From Arthrobacter sp. FW305-BF8 (lineage in GTDB: Bacteria > Actinomycetota > Actinomycetes > Actinomycetales > Micrococcaceae), in assembly GCF_021789315.1 (NCBI RefSeq), contig NZ_CP084561.1, positions 3,658,001-3,722,000 of the forward strand: a DNA stretch of 64,000 nt, in the 5' to 3' direction. A program made the position numbers and the translations under genes. Below the pieces are notes generated by a model that was not told where the DNA came from, did not search any database, and saw only the letters and a program-made list of their open reading frames with translations. This document shows positions 15,762 to 23,986 of the stretch, piece by piece; within the stretch, counting starts at the first letter, position 1; each line of letters starts with the position of its first letter.

Positions 15762-16565
15762 TCAGGACCTGACGGCGTGGGCCGCCAGCGCGGCGTCGTA
15801 CCGTTCCAGCGCGATCTCCGCGAGCACCGGCGAGGGCAGCAGCGGCTCGGTCACCAGGTCCGCCCCGGCCTTGGCGAGCTGGTCGTGAAAGAAGCCCGGC
15901 GCAAGGAGGTACGAGGCCACCACCACGCGGCCGCCAACGCTCACGCCCCCGGCCGACTCCCCCGCGCCGGCGCCGCCCGCGGCTTCCTCGCGGAGCATGG
16001 CGACGGCCTCAGGTACGGACGGCCTGGCCGAGGCACCGTACGCCGGGACGATCCGGTTGGAGCGCAGGGTCCTTAGCTGGTCAGCCAGTTCCTCGACGCT
16101 GACCGCGGCGTTCGGGTTGGACGAGCCCGCGGCGGCGAGCACGATCGCGTCGTTGTCCGTAACCCCGGATTCCCGCAGCCGCTGGTCCAGCAGGGCGGCG
16201 AGGCGCGGGTCGGGTCCCAGCGGCCCCGCGGCCGCCGTGCCGGGCCGGCTCTTGACGGCCTTCGCGATATCTACCTTGACGTGATAGCCCACGCTGAGCA
16301 GCAAGGGCACGACGACGGCGGAAATACCGGCTGCGGCCGGCTCACCGGCGGCAGCACCGCCGTCGGCCGTTGCAGCAGAGCCGGGGTCCGCCGGGAGCCC
16401 TGCCACCACGTCCACCAGATCGGGCTGCTGGACGTCCACATAAGCTTCGCGGACGTCGAGCCCGGGACGCAGCGCGGCGATGGCGTCGCGGAGGGCGTTG
16501 ACCTCGGCGGCTCCTTGCGCGTTGGAGGTCCCATGGGCACAGGCGATCAGGATCGGGCTATTCAT
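15762..16565 (-). CDS. Sirohydrochlorin chelatase-like protein (CbiX/SirB family)
   Basis: The 267-residue protein starts at the ATG at 16565; a TACGCT -10-like element lies 7 bp upstream. It has two chelatase half-domains, with the metal-site histidine in LIACAHGTSN and a second region with PLLLSVGYHVKVDIA. An alanine/glycine-rich insertion (about residues 65-80) and another near residue 210 are expanded. In siroheme synthesis this family inserts Fe2+ (SirB) or Co2+ (CbiX) into sirohydrochlorin. Its position just upstream of sir, on the same strand, favours iron insertion for siroheme, but the metal cannot be read from the sequence. Confidence 0.8.
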   Translation of the reverse strand: MNSPILIACAHGTSNAQGAAEVNALRDAIAALRPGLDVREAYVDVQQPDLVDVVAGLPADPGSAATADGGAAAGEPAAAGISAVVVPLLLSVGYHVKVDIAKAVKSRPGTAAAGPLGPDPRLAALLDQRLRESGVTDNDAIVLAAAGSSNPNAAVSVEELADQLRTLRSNRIVPAYGASARPSVPEAVAMLREEAAGGAGAGESAGGVSVGGRVVVASYLLAPGFFHDQLAKAGADLVTEPLLPSPVLAEIALERYDAALAAHAVRS

Positions 16566-16625
16566 AGGGGCTAGCGTAACGTTGGAGCTGCACTGTCCGC
16601 CCCTTGAAATATGCCGGGACGCTCC

Positions 16626-17297
16626 ATGACATTCTCTTTTGACATCGCCCTGGCATGGCTGGACCTGGCCGGCATCTTCTTTTTCGCGGTGTCCGGATCG
16701 CTGCTCGCCGCACGGAAACAATTCGACCTCCTCGGGTCCCTGCTGCTCGCCTCCCTGGTCTCGTTGGGCGGCGGTGTGATCCGCGACATTATCCTCAACT
16801 CCGGCCCGCCCGCCGCGTTCAGCAACCCGGCCTACCTGGTGCCGCCGCTGCTGGCCACCGGGCTGGTGTACTTCCTGTTCTCCAGCGTGCAGCGCTACAC
16901 CTCGCTCCTCACCCTGTTCGACGCCGCCGGCCTGGCCCTGTTCTGCATCACGGGGACACTCAAGGCGCTTTCCTTTGGCATGAATCCCACTGCGGCCGTC
17001 CTGCTTGGGGTCACAACCGCGGTGGGCGGCGGCCTGCTGCGCGACATCACCGCCAATGTGGTGCCCCAGCTATTCGATGCCCGGGATCTGTACGCGCTGC
17101 CCGCCTTCCTGGGCGCCGGACTCACCACAGTCCTCTGGCTGCTGGGTGCGTTCAACGCCCTCTCGGCATTCGCCGTGGCGGCCCTGGTCTTCGCGTTCCG
17201 GGTGGTGGCCTGGCGCCGGTCATGGCGCATCCCGCTGGCTGTCCGCGGGTGGCACCGGCTGGGCTTGGAACCCGGCAATTCGAGGGGCCGGGATTAG
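16626..17297 (+). CDS. TRIC cation channel family membrane protein (YicG/UPF0126)
   Basis: The 223-residue protein has about seven membrane segments and the duplicated TRIC-type unit: FFFAVSGSLLAARK...GGGVIRDIILNSGPP, then LALFCITGTLKAL...AVGGGLLRDITANVVP. The paired GGG-(V/L)-(I/L)RD motifs define the family. Bacterial members form monovalent cation channels in vitro; the cellular role is unclear. I chose the ATG at 16626 because the family begins with the first membrane helix; the ATG at 16611 is possible. It is divergent from the CbiX-like gene. Confidence 0.85.
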   Translation: MTFSFDIALAWLDLAGIFFFAVSGSLLAARKQFDLLGSLLLASLVSLGGGVIRDIILNSGPPAAFSNPAYLVPPLLATGLVYFLFSSVQRYTSLLTLFDAAGLALFCITGTLKALSFGMNPTAAVLLGVTTAVGGGLLRDITANVVPQLFDARDLYALPAFLGAGLTTVLWLLGAFNALSAFAVAALVFAFRVVAWRRSWRIPLAVRGWHRLGLEPGNSRGRD

Positions 17298-17311
17298 CTA
17301 GGATAAGAGCC

Positions 17312-17734
17312 ATGACTGACATGTTCCTCGAGAAGTTCCGTGCGCTTGTTCCGAAGTATCTCGAAGACGAATGGCAGGAAGAGGACGGGCTGTCCGCCGA
17401 GGAACTGGACGCGGAGCTCGCCGACCACAAATTCACCATCCCCCTGGTGCTGCGCGAGTTCTACCTTGCACTCGGCGGGTGCGAGGACCTCATGGAGGCC
17501 TACCACTACTTCTGGGACCCCGAGGAACTCGAGGTGGACGACGAAGGCTTCCTTATGTTCCTTGAGGACGAGGAAGAAAACTTTACGTGGGGCTTCCGCA
17601 CCGGCGACCTGAGCGTCCCCGACCCTATCGTCTACCGCCGGAACAACGCCCGCGGCCAGTGGAAGAGCGAGGAAGGCACCTTCTCGGAGTTCGTCTTCGA
17701 CATGTTCGACTGGGCCTTCAACGACGAAGACTAG
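17312..17734 (+). CDS. Conserved acidic protein of unknown function (possibly SUKH/SMI1-like)
   Basis: The 140-residue cytoplasmic protein starts at the ATG at 17312 behind AGGATAAG, 14 bp after the TRIC gene. It is very acidic, with aromatic-rich motifs such as LREFYLALGGCEDLMEAYHYFWD, MFLEDEEENFTWGFRTGD and SEFVFDMFDWAF. The arrangement of a conserved helix ending LG and the later strand ENFTWG recalls SMI1/KNR4 (SUKH) proteins, which can be immunity or scaffold proteins. I cannot confirm the family. No toxin gene lies beside it. Confidence 0.65.
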   Translation: MTDMFLEKFRALVPKYLEDEWQEEDGLSAEELDAELADHKFTIPLVLREFYLALGGCEDLMEAYHYFWDPEELEVDDEGFLMFLEDEEENFTWGFRTGDLSVPDPIVYRRNNARGQWKSEEGTFSEFVFDMFDWAFNDED

Positions 17735-17744
17735 TTTTTGTCGG

Positions 17745-17839
17745 GCCGTCGTGACCCTGTTTGACCCCCTCCGGGCAGCGGCTCGCCGCTTTCGTCGGCG
17801 TGTCGCGAGGCTCCCGGCCGCAAAGTAGGTCACGACGGC
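17745..17839. repeat. MITE-like element, left of the DUF559-type gene
   Basis: This 95-bp element is bounded by a perfect 12-bp inverted repeat (GCCGTCGTGACC at 17745-17756, complement at 17828-17839). It abuts the stop of the gene at 17841. The same termini bound a second element at 18753-18844. It has no coding capacity. Confidence 0.6.
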
Positions 17840-17840
17840 G

Positions 17841-18680
17841 TCACTCAGGAGCAAATCTGCCCAGTGCCCGCAGCTGGAGTACCGCACGGACCTCTTCCAC
17901 CATCGCCTCGGGGTGATACACCACGTCGTCGTAGTAATAGCGGAGCGTGAGAAAGCCCCCGCGCATGCCGGCGTTGTTCCTCCGGTGATCCTTCTTAACC
18001 TGGCGGGGTTCAAAGTGCGTAGACCCGTCCAACTCCACCACGAGGCATTCCTCAACCAAGCAGTCAACCTCGCCCACCCCGGGCAGGGGAACATGCACTC
18101 GGACTTTGAGTCCGGCCCGGACAAAGTGCGTATGGGCCAGCACCTCCAACACGGAGTCTGATCGCGGAATCAGCAGACCCAGCACCGCGCGGGCGCGGCC
18201 ATTCCTGTTCCCAATGAGTTTGTCCCTCAGGAAGTCGGCGGATATCTCGCCCCGACCGGTGGCTGACTGTACCAGCGCGAGCGCTTCAAGCTCCGGGAGG
18301 CACCTCAGCGCATGCAGTAGCACGTCGGCCAAACCCGCCACCGGAAAGCCGGGTGGGGTTGGGTGCCCACATGGTGCGTGGTCAATGATCCCGGGCTTGG
18401 GCACCCCGTTGCCGCAACTCAGGTGAACCTCGCCGGGCGGGTGAAGGGCCCACAGGCTGTAGAAGGGGGCCGCCGACACGCACGTGAGCCTGCCGTTCGC
18501 CCTGAAGGCGGCCAGGACGCCGTCGTCCGCGGTGTTCAGCGCGTAGACTCCGCGCAGCGGCCGGTACAGTCGGCCGGATTCTACGGCAGCCTCAATGGCG
18601 GGACGGCGGAACCCGGCGCGCAGCAGATCACCCCTTTTGGCCGCTCCCGCGCGGCGAACCAGATATTTCTCAAGGTCCAT
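17841..18680 (-). CDS. AbiEi-like/DUF559 domain protein
   Basis: The 279-residue protein has an N-terminal winged-helix region like AbiEi antitoxins (residues 1-50, AKRGDLLRAGFRRPAIEAAV...YRPLRGVYAL). From about residue 180 it has a C-terminal DUF559/Vsr-like endonuclease-fold domain with VGEVDCLVEECLVVELDGSTHF, a D-x(n)-E-x-D arrangement, and LRYYYDDVVYHPEAMVEEV. Such proteins are common in Arthrobacter; their role is not established. The gene is bracketed by two MITE-like elements with the same ends. A disrupted relative lies at 26648-27601. Confidence 0.75.
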   Translation of the reverse strand: MDLEKYLVRRAGAAKRGDLLRAGFRRPAIEAAVESGRLYRPLRGVYALNTADDGVLAAFRANGRLTCVSAAPFYSLWALHPPGEVHLSCGNGVPKPGIIDHAPCGHPTPPGFPVAGLADVLLHALRCLPELEALALVQSATGRGEISADFLRDKLIGNRNGRARAVLGLLIPRSDSVLEVLAHTHFVRAGLKVRVHVPLPGVGEVDCLVEECLVVELDGSTHFEPRQVKKDHRRNNAGMRGGFLTLRYYYDDVVYHPEAMVEEVRAVLQLRALGRFAPE

Positions 18681-18752
18681 CGCTCCACGGCGCGCGCGCC
18701 CGGGGCTGTTGGGGAGCCGCAGGTTTGCCTATGTGCACAAAGCAGACCCGGC

Positions 18753-18844
18753 CCGTCATGACCCGTTTTCACGGCGGGCTCCTCAGTACGCCGCATGTTG
18801 ACGGCGTGTCTTCCGGGGCGGGTGACCAAACAGGGTCAGGACGG
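18753..18844. repeat. MITE-like element, right of the DUF559-type gene
   Basis: This 92-bp element is bounded by CCGTCATGACCC (18753-18764) and GGGTCAGGACGG (18833-18844), which pair at 11 of 12 positions. It shares its ends, a CTGTTTG block next to one end and a CGGCGTGTC block with 17745-17839. The following 18845-18971 contains no recognisable gene. Confidence 0.55.
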
Positions 18845-18971
18845 CGGGGCCTCGAAGGAGTGGGCTGTGTGACACGCCGCTTAACAAGAGATTTGTGGAT
18901 GTGACAAATCTGTCATAGAGTGTTTCTCGGATCCACTGAATGCCTCCGGTGGATCTGATGCGAACGGAGAG

Positions 18972-19028
18972 ACGGCCCCGGTTCCGCGCAGCGTTTGACT
19001 CGTTTACGCTGCAGGGAAACGGGGCCGT
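18972..19028. terminator. Long imperfect hairpin 3' of the polyprenyl synthase gene
   Basis: ACGGCCCC...GCAGCG on the left pairs with CGCTGC...GGGGCCGT on the right, giving a ~22-bp stem with a few mismatches around a 13-nt loop. It lies about 70 bp beyond the stop of the minus-strand gene at 19097 and is likely its terminator. Confidence 0.6.
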
Positions 19029-19096
19029 TCCGTTTAAGCCGGATAAGCCAGAAGGGCCCGGCACCTCACGGATACCGGACCCAAAGCGATGCCAAG

Positions 19097-20197
19097 TTAG
19101 CTGGCGCGGTCCACCACGGCATGCGCGAAGCTGGACAGCGAGGCCTTCACAACACCCTCGGGCAGCGGGGCCAGCGCGGCGATGGCCTCGGCCGCCCACG
19201 CACGGGCTACCACCCAGGACTCCGCCGCGACGGGGTGCTCGCGCAGCCCGGCGACGGCTTCGGCGAGGGCCTCATCCGAGGAGAGGTCGCCGTCGATCAG
19301 CTTAAGAAGTTCGACGGCGGACTGGTCACCGTCGGCCGCGGCCTTGCGGAGCAGCAGCACAGGCAAGGTGGGAACGCCTTCACGCAGGTCCGTGCCCGGG
19401 GATTTGCCGGATTTGACCTTGACACCCGTGACGTCGATGACGTCGTCGGCAAGCTGGAAGGCGACGCCCACCTTCTCGCCGTACTCCACCAGGATGTTCT
19501 CGTAGGCCTCGTCGGCGCCGGAGAAGATAGCCCCGAACTGGCCCGAGGCGGCCACCAGCGAACCGGTCTTGTCCGCGATTACGGACAGGTAGTGCTCCAC
19601 CGGGTCCTCGTCCGGGCGCGGCCCCACGGTTTCGTGCAGCTGGCCGAGGCACAGCCGCTCGAAGGTGCGGGCCTGGATGCCGAGCGCGCGGCCGCCCAGC
19701 TCGGACACGAGGATGGACGCGCGGGCGAAGATCAGGTCGCCGGTGAGGACGGCCACTGAGTTGCCCCAGACTTCGTGGGCCGTGGGGGCGCCCCGGCGGA
19801 ACGGCGCTGAGTCCATCACGTCGTCGTGGTACAGCGTGGCCAGGTGAGTCAGCTCAACCACGACCGCGGCCTGCACCACGGAGGGCAGCGACGCGTCACC
19901 CAGGTGGGCGCAGAGCAGAGTCAGCAGGGGGCGGATGCGCTTGCCGCCGGCTTCCACGAGGTGACGCGACGTTGCGTCAGCCAGGGGGTCGGAGTTGGCG
20001 ATGGCTTCGCGGAGTTTCTTCTCCACCCGGGCCAGATTGGTGGTGAGGGCAGGACCCAGGTCGGGGTCTTCCGCGATGGCCGCGAAGCCTGCCGGCAGCT
20101 GCAGTCCGGTGGCGATGGCAGTGGTGTTGAGGCTGGGTTCGGAGTCCGGCAGGCCATGCCCGGCGTGCGTCCAGCTGTGGTTCGCGGAGTTGGTCAC
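19097..20197 (-). CDS. Polyprenyl (long-chain) diphosphate synthase
   Basis: The 366-residue prenyltransferase has the first aspartate-rich motif in LATLYHDDVMD, the substrate site GGKRIRPLL, and the second motif in QLADDVIDV. It chains isopentenyl units onto an allylic diphosphate to make the side chain of menaquinone. The exact length (for example C40 or C45) depends on residues before the first motif and is not certain. It is the downstream member of menG-(GG reductase)-synthase on one strand, so menaquinone synthesis is its probable pathway. The first ~30 residues are a variable extension. Confidence 0.88.
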   Translation of the reverse strand: MTNSANHSWTHAGHGLPDSEPSLNTTAIATGLQLPAGFAAIAEDPDLGPALTTNLARVEKKLREAIANSDPLADATSRHLVEAGGKRIRPLLTLLCAHLGDASLPSVVQAAVVVELTHLATLYHDDVMDSAPFRRGAPTAHEVWGNSVAVLTGDLIFARASILVSELGGRALGIQARTFERLCLGQLHETVGPRPDEDPVEHYLSVIADKTGSLVAASGQFGAIFSGADEAYENILVEYGEKVGVAFQLADDVIDVTGVKVKSGKSPGTDLREGVPTLPVLLLRKAAADGDQSAVELLKLIDGDLSSDEALAEAVAGLREHPVAAESWVVARAWAAEAIAALAPLPEGVVKASLSSFAHAVVDRAS

Positions 20198-20206
20198 GGG
20201 TTAACC

Positions 20207-21553
20207 CTAACTTTTTGTTGCGGAAACCGCTGATTTGGAGCCGGAGGGGGCAAGGACGGAGGTGTTGGAGGTGGCCGGGACCAGCAGTTCGAGGAGGCGG
20301 ATCACGCGGTCTTCGAAGCCCTTGGCCGACGGGTCGGTCAGGTTGGCCAGCAGCCGGACCACGAAGCGCATCAGCACCGGAATGGGCATCCCGGTCCGCA
20401 GCGCCAGCTTCATGACAGCGGGCTTGCCGATCAGCGCGGCGAAGGCACGCCCCAGCGTGAAGTGGGATCCCCACTGTTCACGCACATAGTCCGCGTACCC
20501 CGAGAGGCGGGCGTCGGCGTCGGACGCGTTCCAGCCCCCGGAGGCGGGCCGGCTGCAAGCAGACCCACTGGCGTCAATGATGAACTCGGCCGCGAAGCGG
20601 GCGGACTCCATGGCGTAGGAGATACCCTCGCCGTTGAACGGGGACACCATGCCGCCGGCATCGCCGAGCAGCAGCAGGCCGGGCGAGTAGTGCGGGGTGC
20701 GGTTGAAGCCCATGGGGAGGGCGGCACCGCGGATCTCCCCCACCTGGTTCTCCGGGGTGAAGCCCCACTCGGCGGGCATGCCGGCGGTCCACTCGCGGAG
20801 CACCTGCTTGTAGTCCAGCTTGCCGAATTCCTTGGAGGAGTTGAGGATGCCGAGGCCCACGTTGGAGGTGCCGTCGCCGACGCCGAACACCCAGCCGTAG
20901 CCAGGCAGGAGCTTGCCGTCGCGGCCGGGAAGTTCCAGCCAGCCTTCCATCCAGTCGTCGTCGTGCCGCGGCGAGGTGAAGTAGGTGCGGACGGCGACGC
21001 CCAGGGGCCGGTCGTCGCGCTTCTGGATGCCGAGCGAGACGGCGGTGCGGGTGGAGTTGCCGTCGGCAGCAAGCACGACGTCGGCGCTGAAGTCGAGCGT
21101 CTCCCCCGTCTTCCGTCCGGACTCGTCCAGGATCGCTGCGCGCGCACCAGTCACCCGGCCGTCACCGTTGCGGAGCGCCTCCGTCACGCTGTGGCGTTCC
21201 AGAACAGTGGCGCCGGCCGCCTGCGCGTGCCGGGCGAGTTCCTCGTCAAAACCCAGGCGGGTGCGGATCAGGCCGTACTGCGGGAAATCGGACACCTCGG
21301 GCCACGGCAGTTCGATGCTGCGGCCGCCGGCGAGCAGGCGGAGCCCCTTGTTTCGGCGCCAGCCGTCCTGTTCGGGGTGCGGCAGGCCCAGCTTCTGGAT
21401 TTCGCGGACAGCCCGCGGAGTGAGGCCGTCACCGCACACTTTTTCGCGCGGGAAACTGGTTTTTTCCAGGACCGTGACGTCGATGCCGGCTTTGGCGAGG
21501 TAATACGCGGCGGTGGATCCGGCGGGACCCGCGCCAACAATCAGTACTTTCAC
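20207..21553 (-). CDS. Geranylgeranyl reductase family flavoprotein (MenJ-like)
   Basis: The 448-residue protein starts at the GTG at 21553, placing the FAD-binding VGAGPAGSTAAYYLA motif at the N-terminus. Other family marks are CGDGLTPRAV near residue 45, VLAADG in the middle, and GLLLLGDAGGMVSPFNGEGI near residue 290. The family saturates double bonds of isoprenoid chains. Its place between menG and polyprenyl diphosphate synthase suggests it partly reduces the menaquinone side chain, as MenJ does in mycobacteria; this is inference. It starts 4 bp after the menG stop, so the two are probably co-translated. Confidence 0.82.
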   Translation of the reverse strand: MKVLIVGAGPAGSTAAYYLAKAGIDVTVLEKTSFPREKVCGDGLTPRAVREIQKLGLPHPEQDGWRRNKGLRLLAGGRSIELPWPEVSDFPQYGLIRTRLGFDEELARHAQAAGATVLERHSVTEALRNGDGRVTGARAAILDESGRKTGETLDFSADVVLAADGNSTRTAVSLGIQKRDDRPLGVAVRTYFTSPRHDDDWMEGWLELPGRDGKLLPGYGWVFGVGDGTSNVGLGILNSSKEFGKLDYKQVLREWTAGMPAEWGFTPENQVGEIRGAALPMGFNRTPHYSPGLLLLGDAGGMVSPFNGEGISYAMESARFAAEFIIDASGSACSRPASGGWNASDADARLSGYADYVREQWGSHFTLGRAFAALIGKPAVMKLALRTGMPIPVLMRFVVRLLANLTDPSAKGFEDRVIRLLELLVPATSNTSVLAPSGSKSAVSATKS

Positions 21554-21557
21554 AGTG

Positions 21558-22340
21558 TCAGCGGGCGGTCCGCGGGAGGTTGCGGCGCAGTTTGGCCACC
21601 GGGCCGGTGTGGGCTGCGATGGCTTCCGCCGAGCCGTTGCCCGTGCGGGGCTTGTGGGCACGGTGGACGGCCACGATGCCGCCGCTCAGGTTGCGGTAGG
21701 TGACATCTTCCCAGCCGGCGTCCTGCAGCCATGCGGCGAGGTTGTCCTGGTCCGGCCAGGCCCGGATGGACTCGGCGAGGTAGACGTACGCATCCGGGTT
21801 GGAGGACACCTTGGTGGCAATGGCCGGCAGGGCGCGCATGAGGTACTCGGTGTACATGGTGCGCCACAGCGGAACGACGGGCTGGGAGAACTCGGCGATG
21901 ACCAGCTTGCCGCCCGGCTTGGTCACCCGGAGCATCTCGGCCAGGGCCTTCTTGGGTTCGTTGACGTTGCGCAGGCCGAAGGAGATGGTGCTGGCATCGA
22001 AGGTGTTGTCGGCGAAGGGCAGGTTGGTGGCGTCACCGGCGATGAAGTCGATGTCGGGGCGGCGGCGCTTTCCGACCTTGAGCATGCCGAGGGAGAAATC
22101 GCAGGCCACCACGTCTATGCCTGCATCGGCATATGGCTCGCTGGAGGTTCCTGTTCCGGCGGCCAGGTCCAGCACCCGCTGGCCGGCCCGTACGTCCATG
22201 GCTTCGACCACAACCTTGCGCCACCGGCGCGTCTGCCCCATCGAGAGGACATCGTTGACGACGTCGTATTTGGGTGCGACGTCGTCAAACATCGTGGCTA
22301 CTTCGTCCGGACGCTTATCCAAGGATGCTCGGTTCACCAT
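21558..22340 (-). CDS. menG: Demethylmenaquinone methyltransferase
   Basis: The 260-residue UbiE/MenG family enzyme adds the last methyl group of menaquinone with S-adenosylmethionine. The family signature YDVVNDVLSMGQTRRWRK lies near residue 25, the SAM-binding VLDLAAGTGTSS near residue 55, and ISFGLRNVNEPKKAL near residue 120. It heads the minus-strand group menG, geranylgeranyl reductase, polyprenyl synthase, divergent from menF at 22456. The intergenic space of 115 bp should hold both promoters. Confidence 0.92.
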   Translation of the reverse strand: MVNRASLDKRPDEVATMFDDVAPKYDVVNDVLSMGQTRRWRKVVVEAMDVRAGQRVLDLAAGTGTSSEPYADAGIDVVACDFSLGMLKVGKRRRPDIDFIAGDATNLPFADNTFDASTISFGLRNVNEPKKALAEMLRVTKPGGKLVIAEFSQPVVPLWRTMYTEYLMRALPAIATKVSSNPDAYVYLAESIRAWPDQDNLAAWLQDAGWEDVTYRNLSGGIVAVHRAHKPRTGNGSAEAIAAHTGPVAKLRRNLPRTAR

Positions 22341-22455
22341 GTCATTGTCTCAAAAGTTCCGCGGGCTCCGTGACACGGCCGCCGCCGGGCGTGGTGGCCC
22401 GGCTGGATTACTGCGAATCACCGTAAATTGCTGCGCGGAGTAGTGTTGACCCATC

Positions 22456-23778
22456 ATGACCAGCACGCTCCGCACCCTGACAGTCCCTTTGGATGGAGAT
22501 TCGGCTCCCGAGGGGCTGCCGTCGTATCTGGTCCGCGATGACGTTCTGTGCTGGACCCGGCGCGAGGCCGGCCTGGTGGGCTTCGGCGAGGCGGCGCGCT
22601 TTACCGCCACGGGCCCCGAGCGGTTCCTCGAAGCGGACATCTGGTGGCGCCACCTGGTCATCGAGGCAGACATCACCGACCATGTGGAATGCCCCGGCAC
22701 CGGCCCGGTGGCTTTCGGGTCCTTTGCATTCTCCAAGGCTTCCGCCCAGGAATCCCGCCTGATCGTGCCGGAGATCGTGGTGGGCGTCCGGGACGGCCGC
22801 GCCTGGCTCACACAGATAACGGCCGACGACGGCGAGCTCACCGAGGCGGGCGCGTTCGCCGCCCTGAAGGGGTGGCTGGAGTCGGACCCGGCTGGCGCCG
22901 TCGAACTTACTGACCCGGCCGCGCGTCCGGATCAGGCCACGCTGAAAACCGGATCCCTCAGCGAACAGGACTGGATGGACGCCGTCACCGCCGGCGTCGC
23001 GGAGATCCGCACCGGGAAACTGGAGAAGCTGGTCCTGGCCCGGGACGTCGTGGCGACGGTTCCCGAGGGCGTGAACGCCGCCGAGGTGTTGCGGCAGCTC
23101 GCCGGCCGTTACCGGGAATGCTGGACCTACGGCGTGGACGGCCTCGTGGGGGCGACGCCGGAAATGCTCATCCAGGTGGAGGGCCGCACGGCCCAAGCCC
23201 GGGTGCTCGCCGGGACGCTGGACCGCCGGGACGCCGTCGGCGAGGCCGGGCTGCCGCTGGAGTATGCCGAGCGGGTCCTGGCCGGCTCGGAGAAGCAGCG
23301 GCACGAGCACGAGATCGCCATCCAGTCGCTGACCACCCAGCTCGCACCCTTCTCCGAGGCCATGAATGCGCACGACGAGCCGTTCATCCTGGAGCTGCCC
23401 AACGTGTGGCATCTCGCATCCGACGTCAAGGCCGAGCTCGCCGAGGTTGAGGGCCACGTCCCCACCTGCCTGGCGCTGATCAATGCGCTCCACCCCACCG
23501 CCGCCGTGTGCGGCACGCCAACGCAGGTTGCGGGGGCACTGATCCGGAAACTCGAGCACTTAGACCGGGGACCATATGCCGGACCGGTGGGCTGGCTTGA
23601 CGCCGCGGGCAACGGCGAGTGGGGCATCGCGCTGCGCGGCGCCGTGATCGAGACCCCCACTACCGTCCGGCTATATGCCGGGTGCGGCATCGTCGAGGGA
23701 TCGCAGCCGGAGGCGGAGCTCGCGGAGACGTGGGCCAAGTTCCGGCCGATGCTGGAGTCGCTGGGGATCAGCAGCTGA
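22456..23778 (+). CDS. menF: Isochorismate synthase
   Basis: The 440-residue chorismate-binding enzyme converts chorismate to isochorismate, the first committed step to menaquinone. The C-terminal catalytic part has LEKLVLARDV, GATPEMLIQVEG, AGTLDRR, LHPTAAVCGTP, a G-x-x-D...GEWGIALRGA run, and LYAGCGIVEGSQPEAE. A siderophore or salicylate role is formally possible for the family, but divergence from menG and the nearby menD and menC favour menaquinone. A TAGTGT element 9 bp before the ATG suggests a very short leader. Confidence 0.9.
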   Translation: MTSTLRTLTVPLDGDSAPEGLPSYLVRDDVLCWTRREAGLVGFGEAARFTATGPERFLEADIWWRHLVIEADITDHVECPGTGPVAFGSFAFSKASAQESRLIVPEIVVGVRDGRAWLTQITADDGELTEAGAFAALKGWLESDPAGAVELTDPAARPDQATLKTGSLSEQDWMDAVTAGVAEIRTGKLEKLVLARDVVATVPEGVNAAEVLRQLAGRYRECWTYGVDGLVGATPEMLIQVEGRTAQARVLAGTLDRRDAVGEAGLPLEYAERVLAGSEKQRHEHEIAIQSLTTQLAPFSEAMNAHDEPFILELPNVWHLASDVKAELAEVEGHVPTCLALINALHPTAAVCGTPTQVAGALIRKLEHLDRGPYAGPVGWLDAAGNGEWGIALRGAVIETPTTVRLYAGCGIVEGSQPEAELAETWAKFRPMLESLGISS

Positions 23779-23779
23779 T

Positions 23780-23986
23780 TCGAGCCGGGCGGCCATCTGC
23801 GCACCCTTTGGCCGGGGCCCCAACGCGTCCGGTATCCCGGACAGGCCTAAGATTAAAGCCCTTGAAAAACGCTGTGGTTTAGTTATCAAATAGTGAAACT
23901 TAGTTTTCTGTGATGCACATCTCCTCTTCGGCGATACACTATGAACCGATTTAGTTCCGCATACCCCTGCAACAAAAGGTAATCAA
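23780..23986 (+). promoter_or_regulatory. AT-rich promoter region of the amino-acid importer
   Basis: The first half contains a small hairpin GTCCGG-TATC-CCGGAC that may end menF transcription. From about 23865 the sequence becomes AT-rich, unlike its surroundings, and holds -10-like GATACACTATG near 23933-23943. AAAAGGT lies just before the ATG at 23987. The repressor or activator is not identifiable. Confidence 0.4.
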
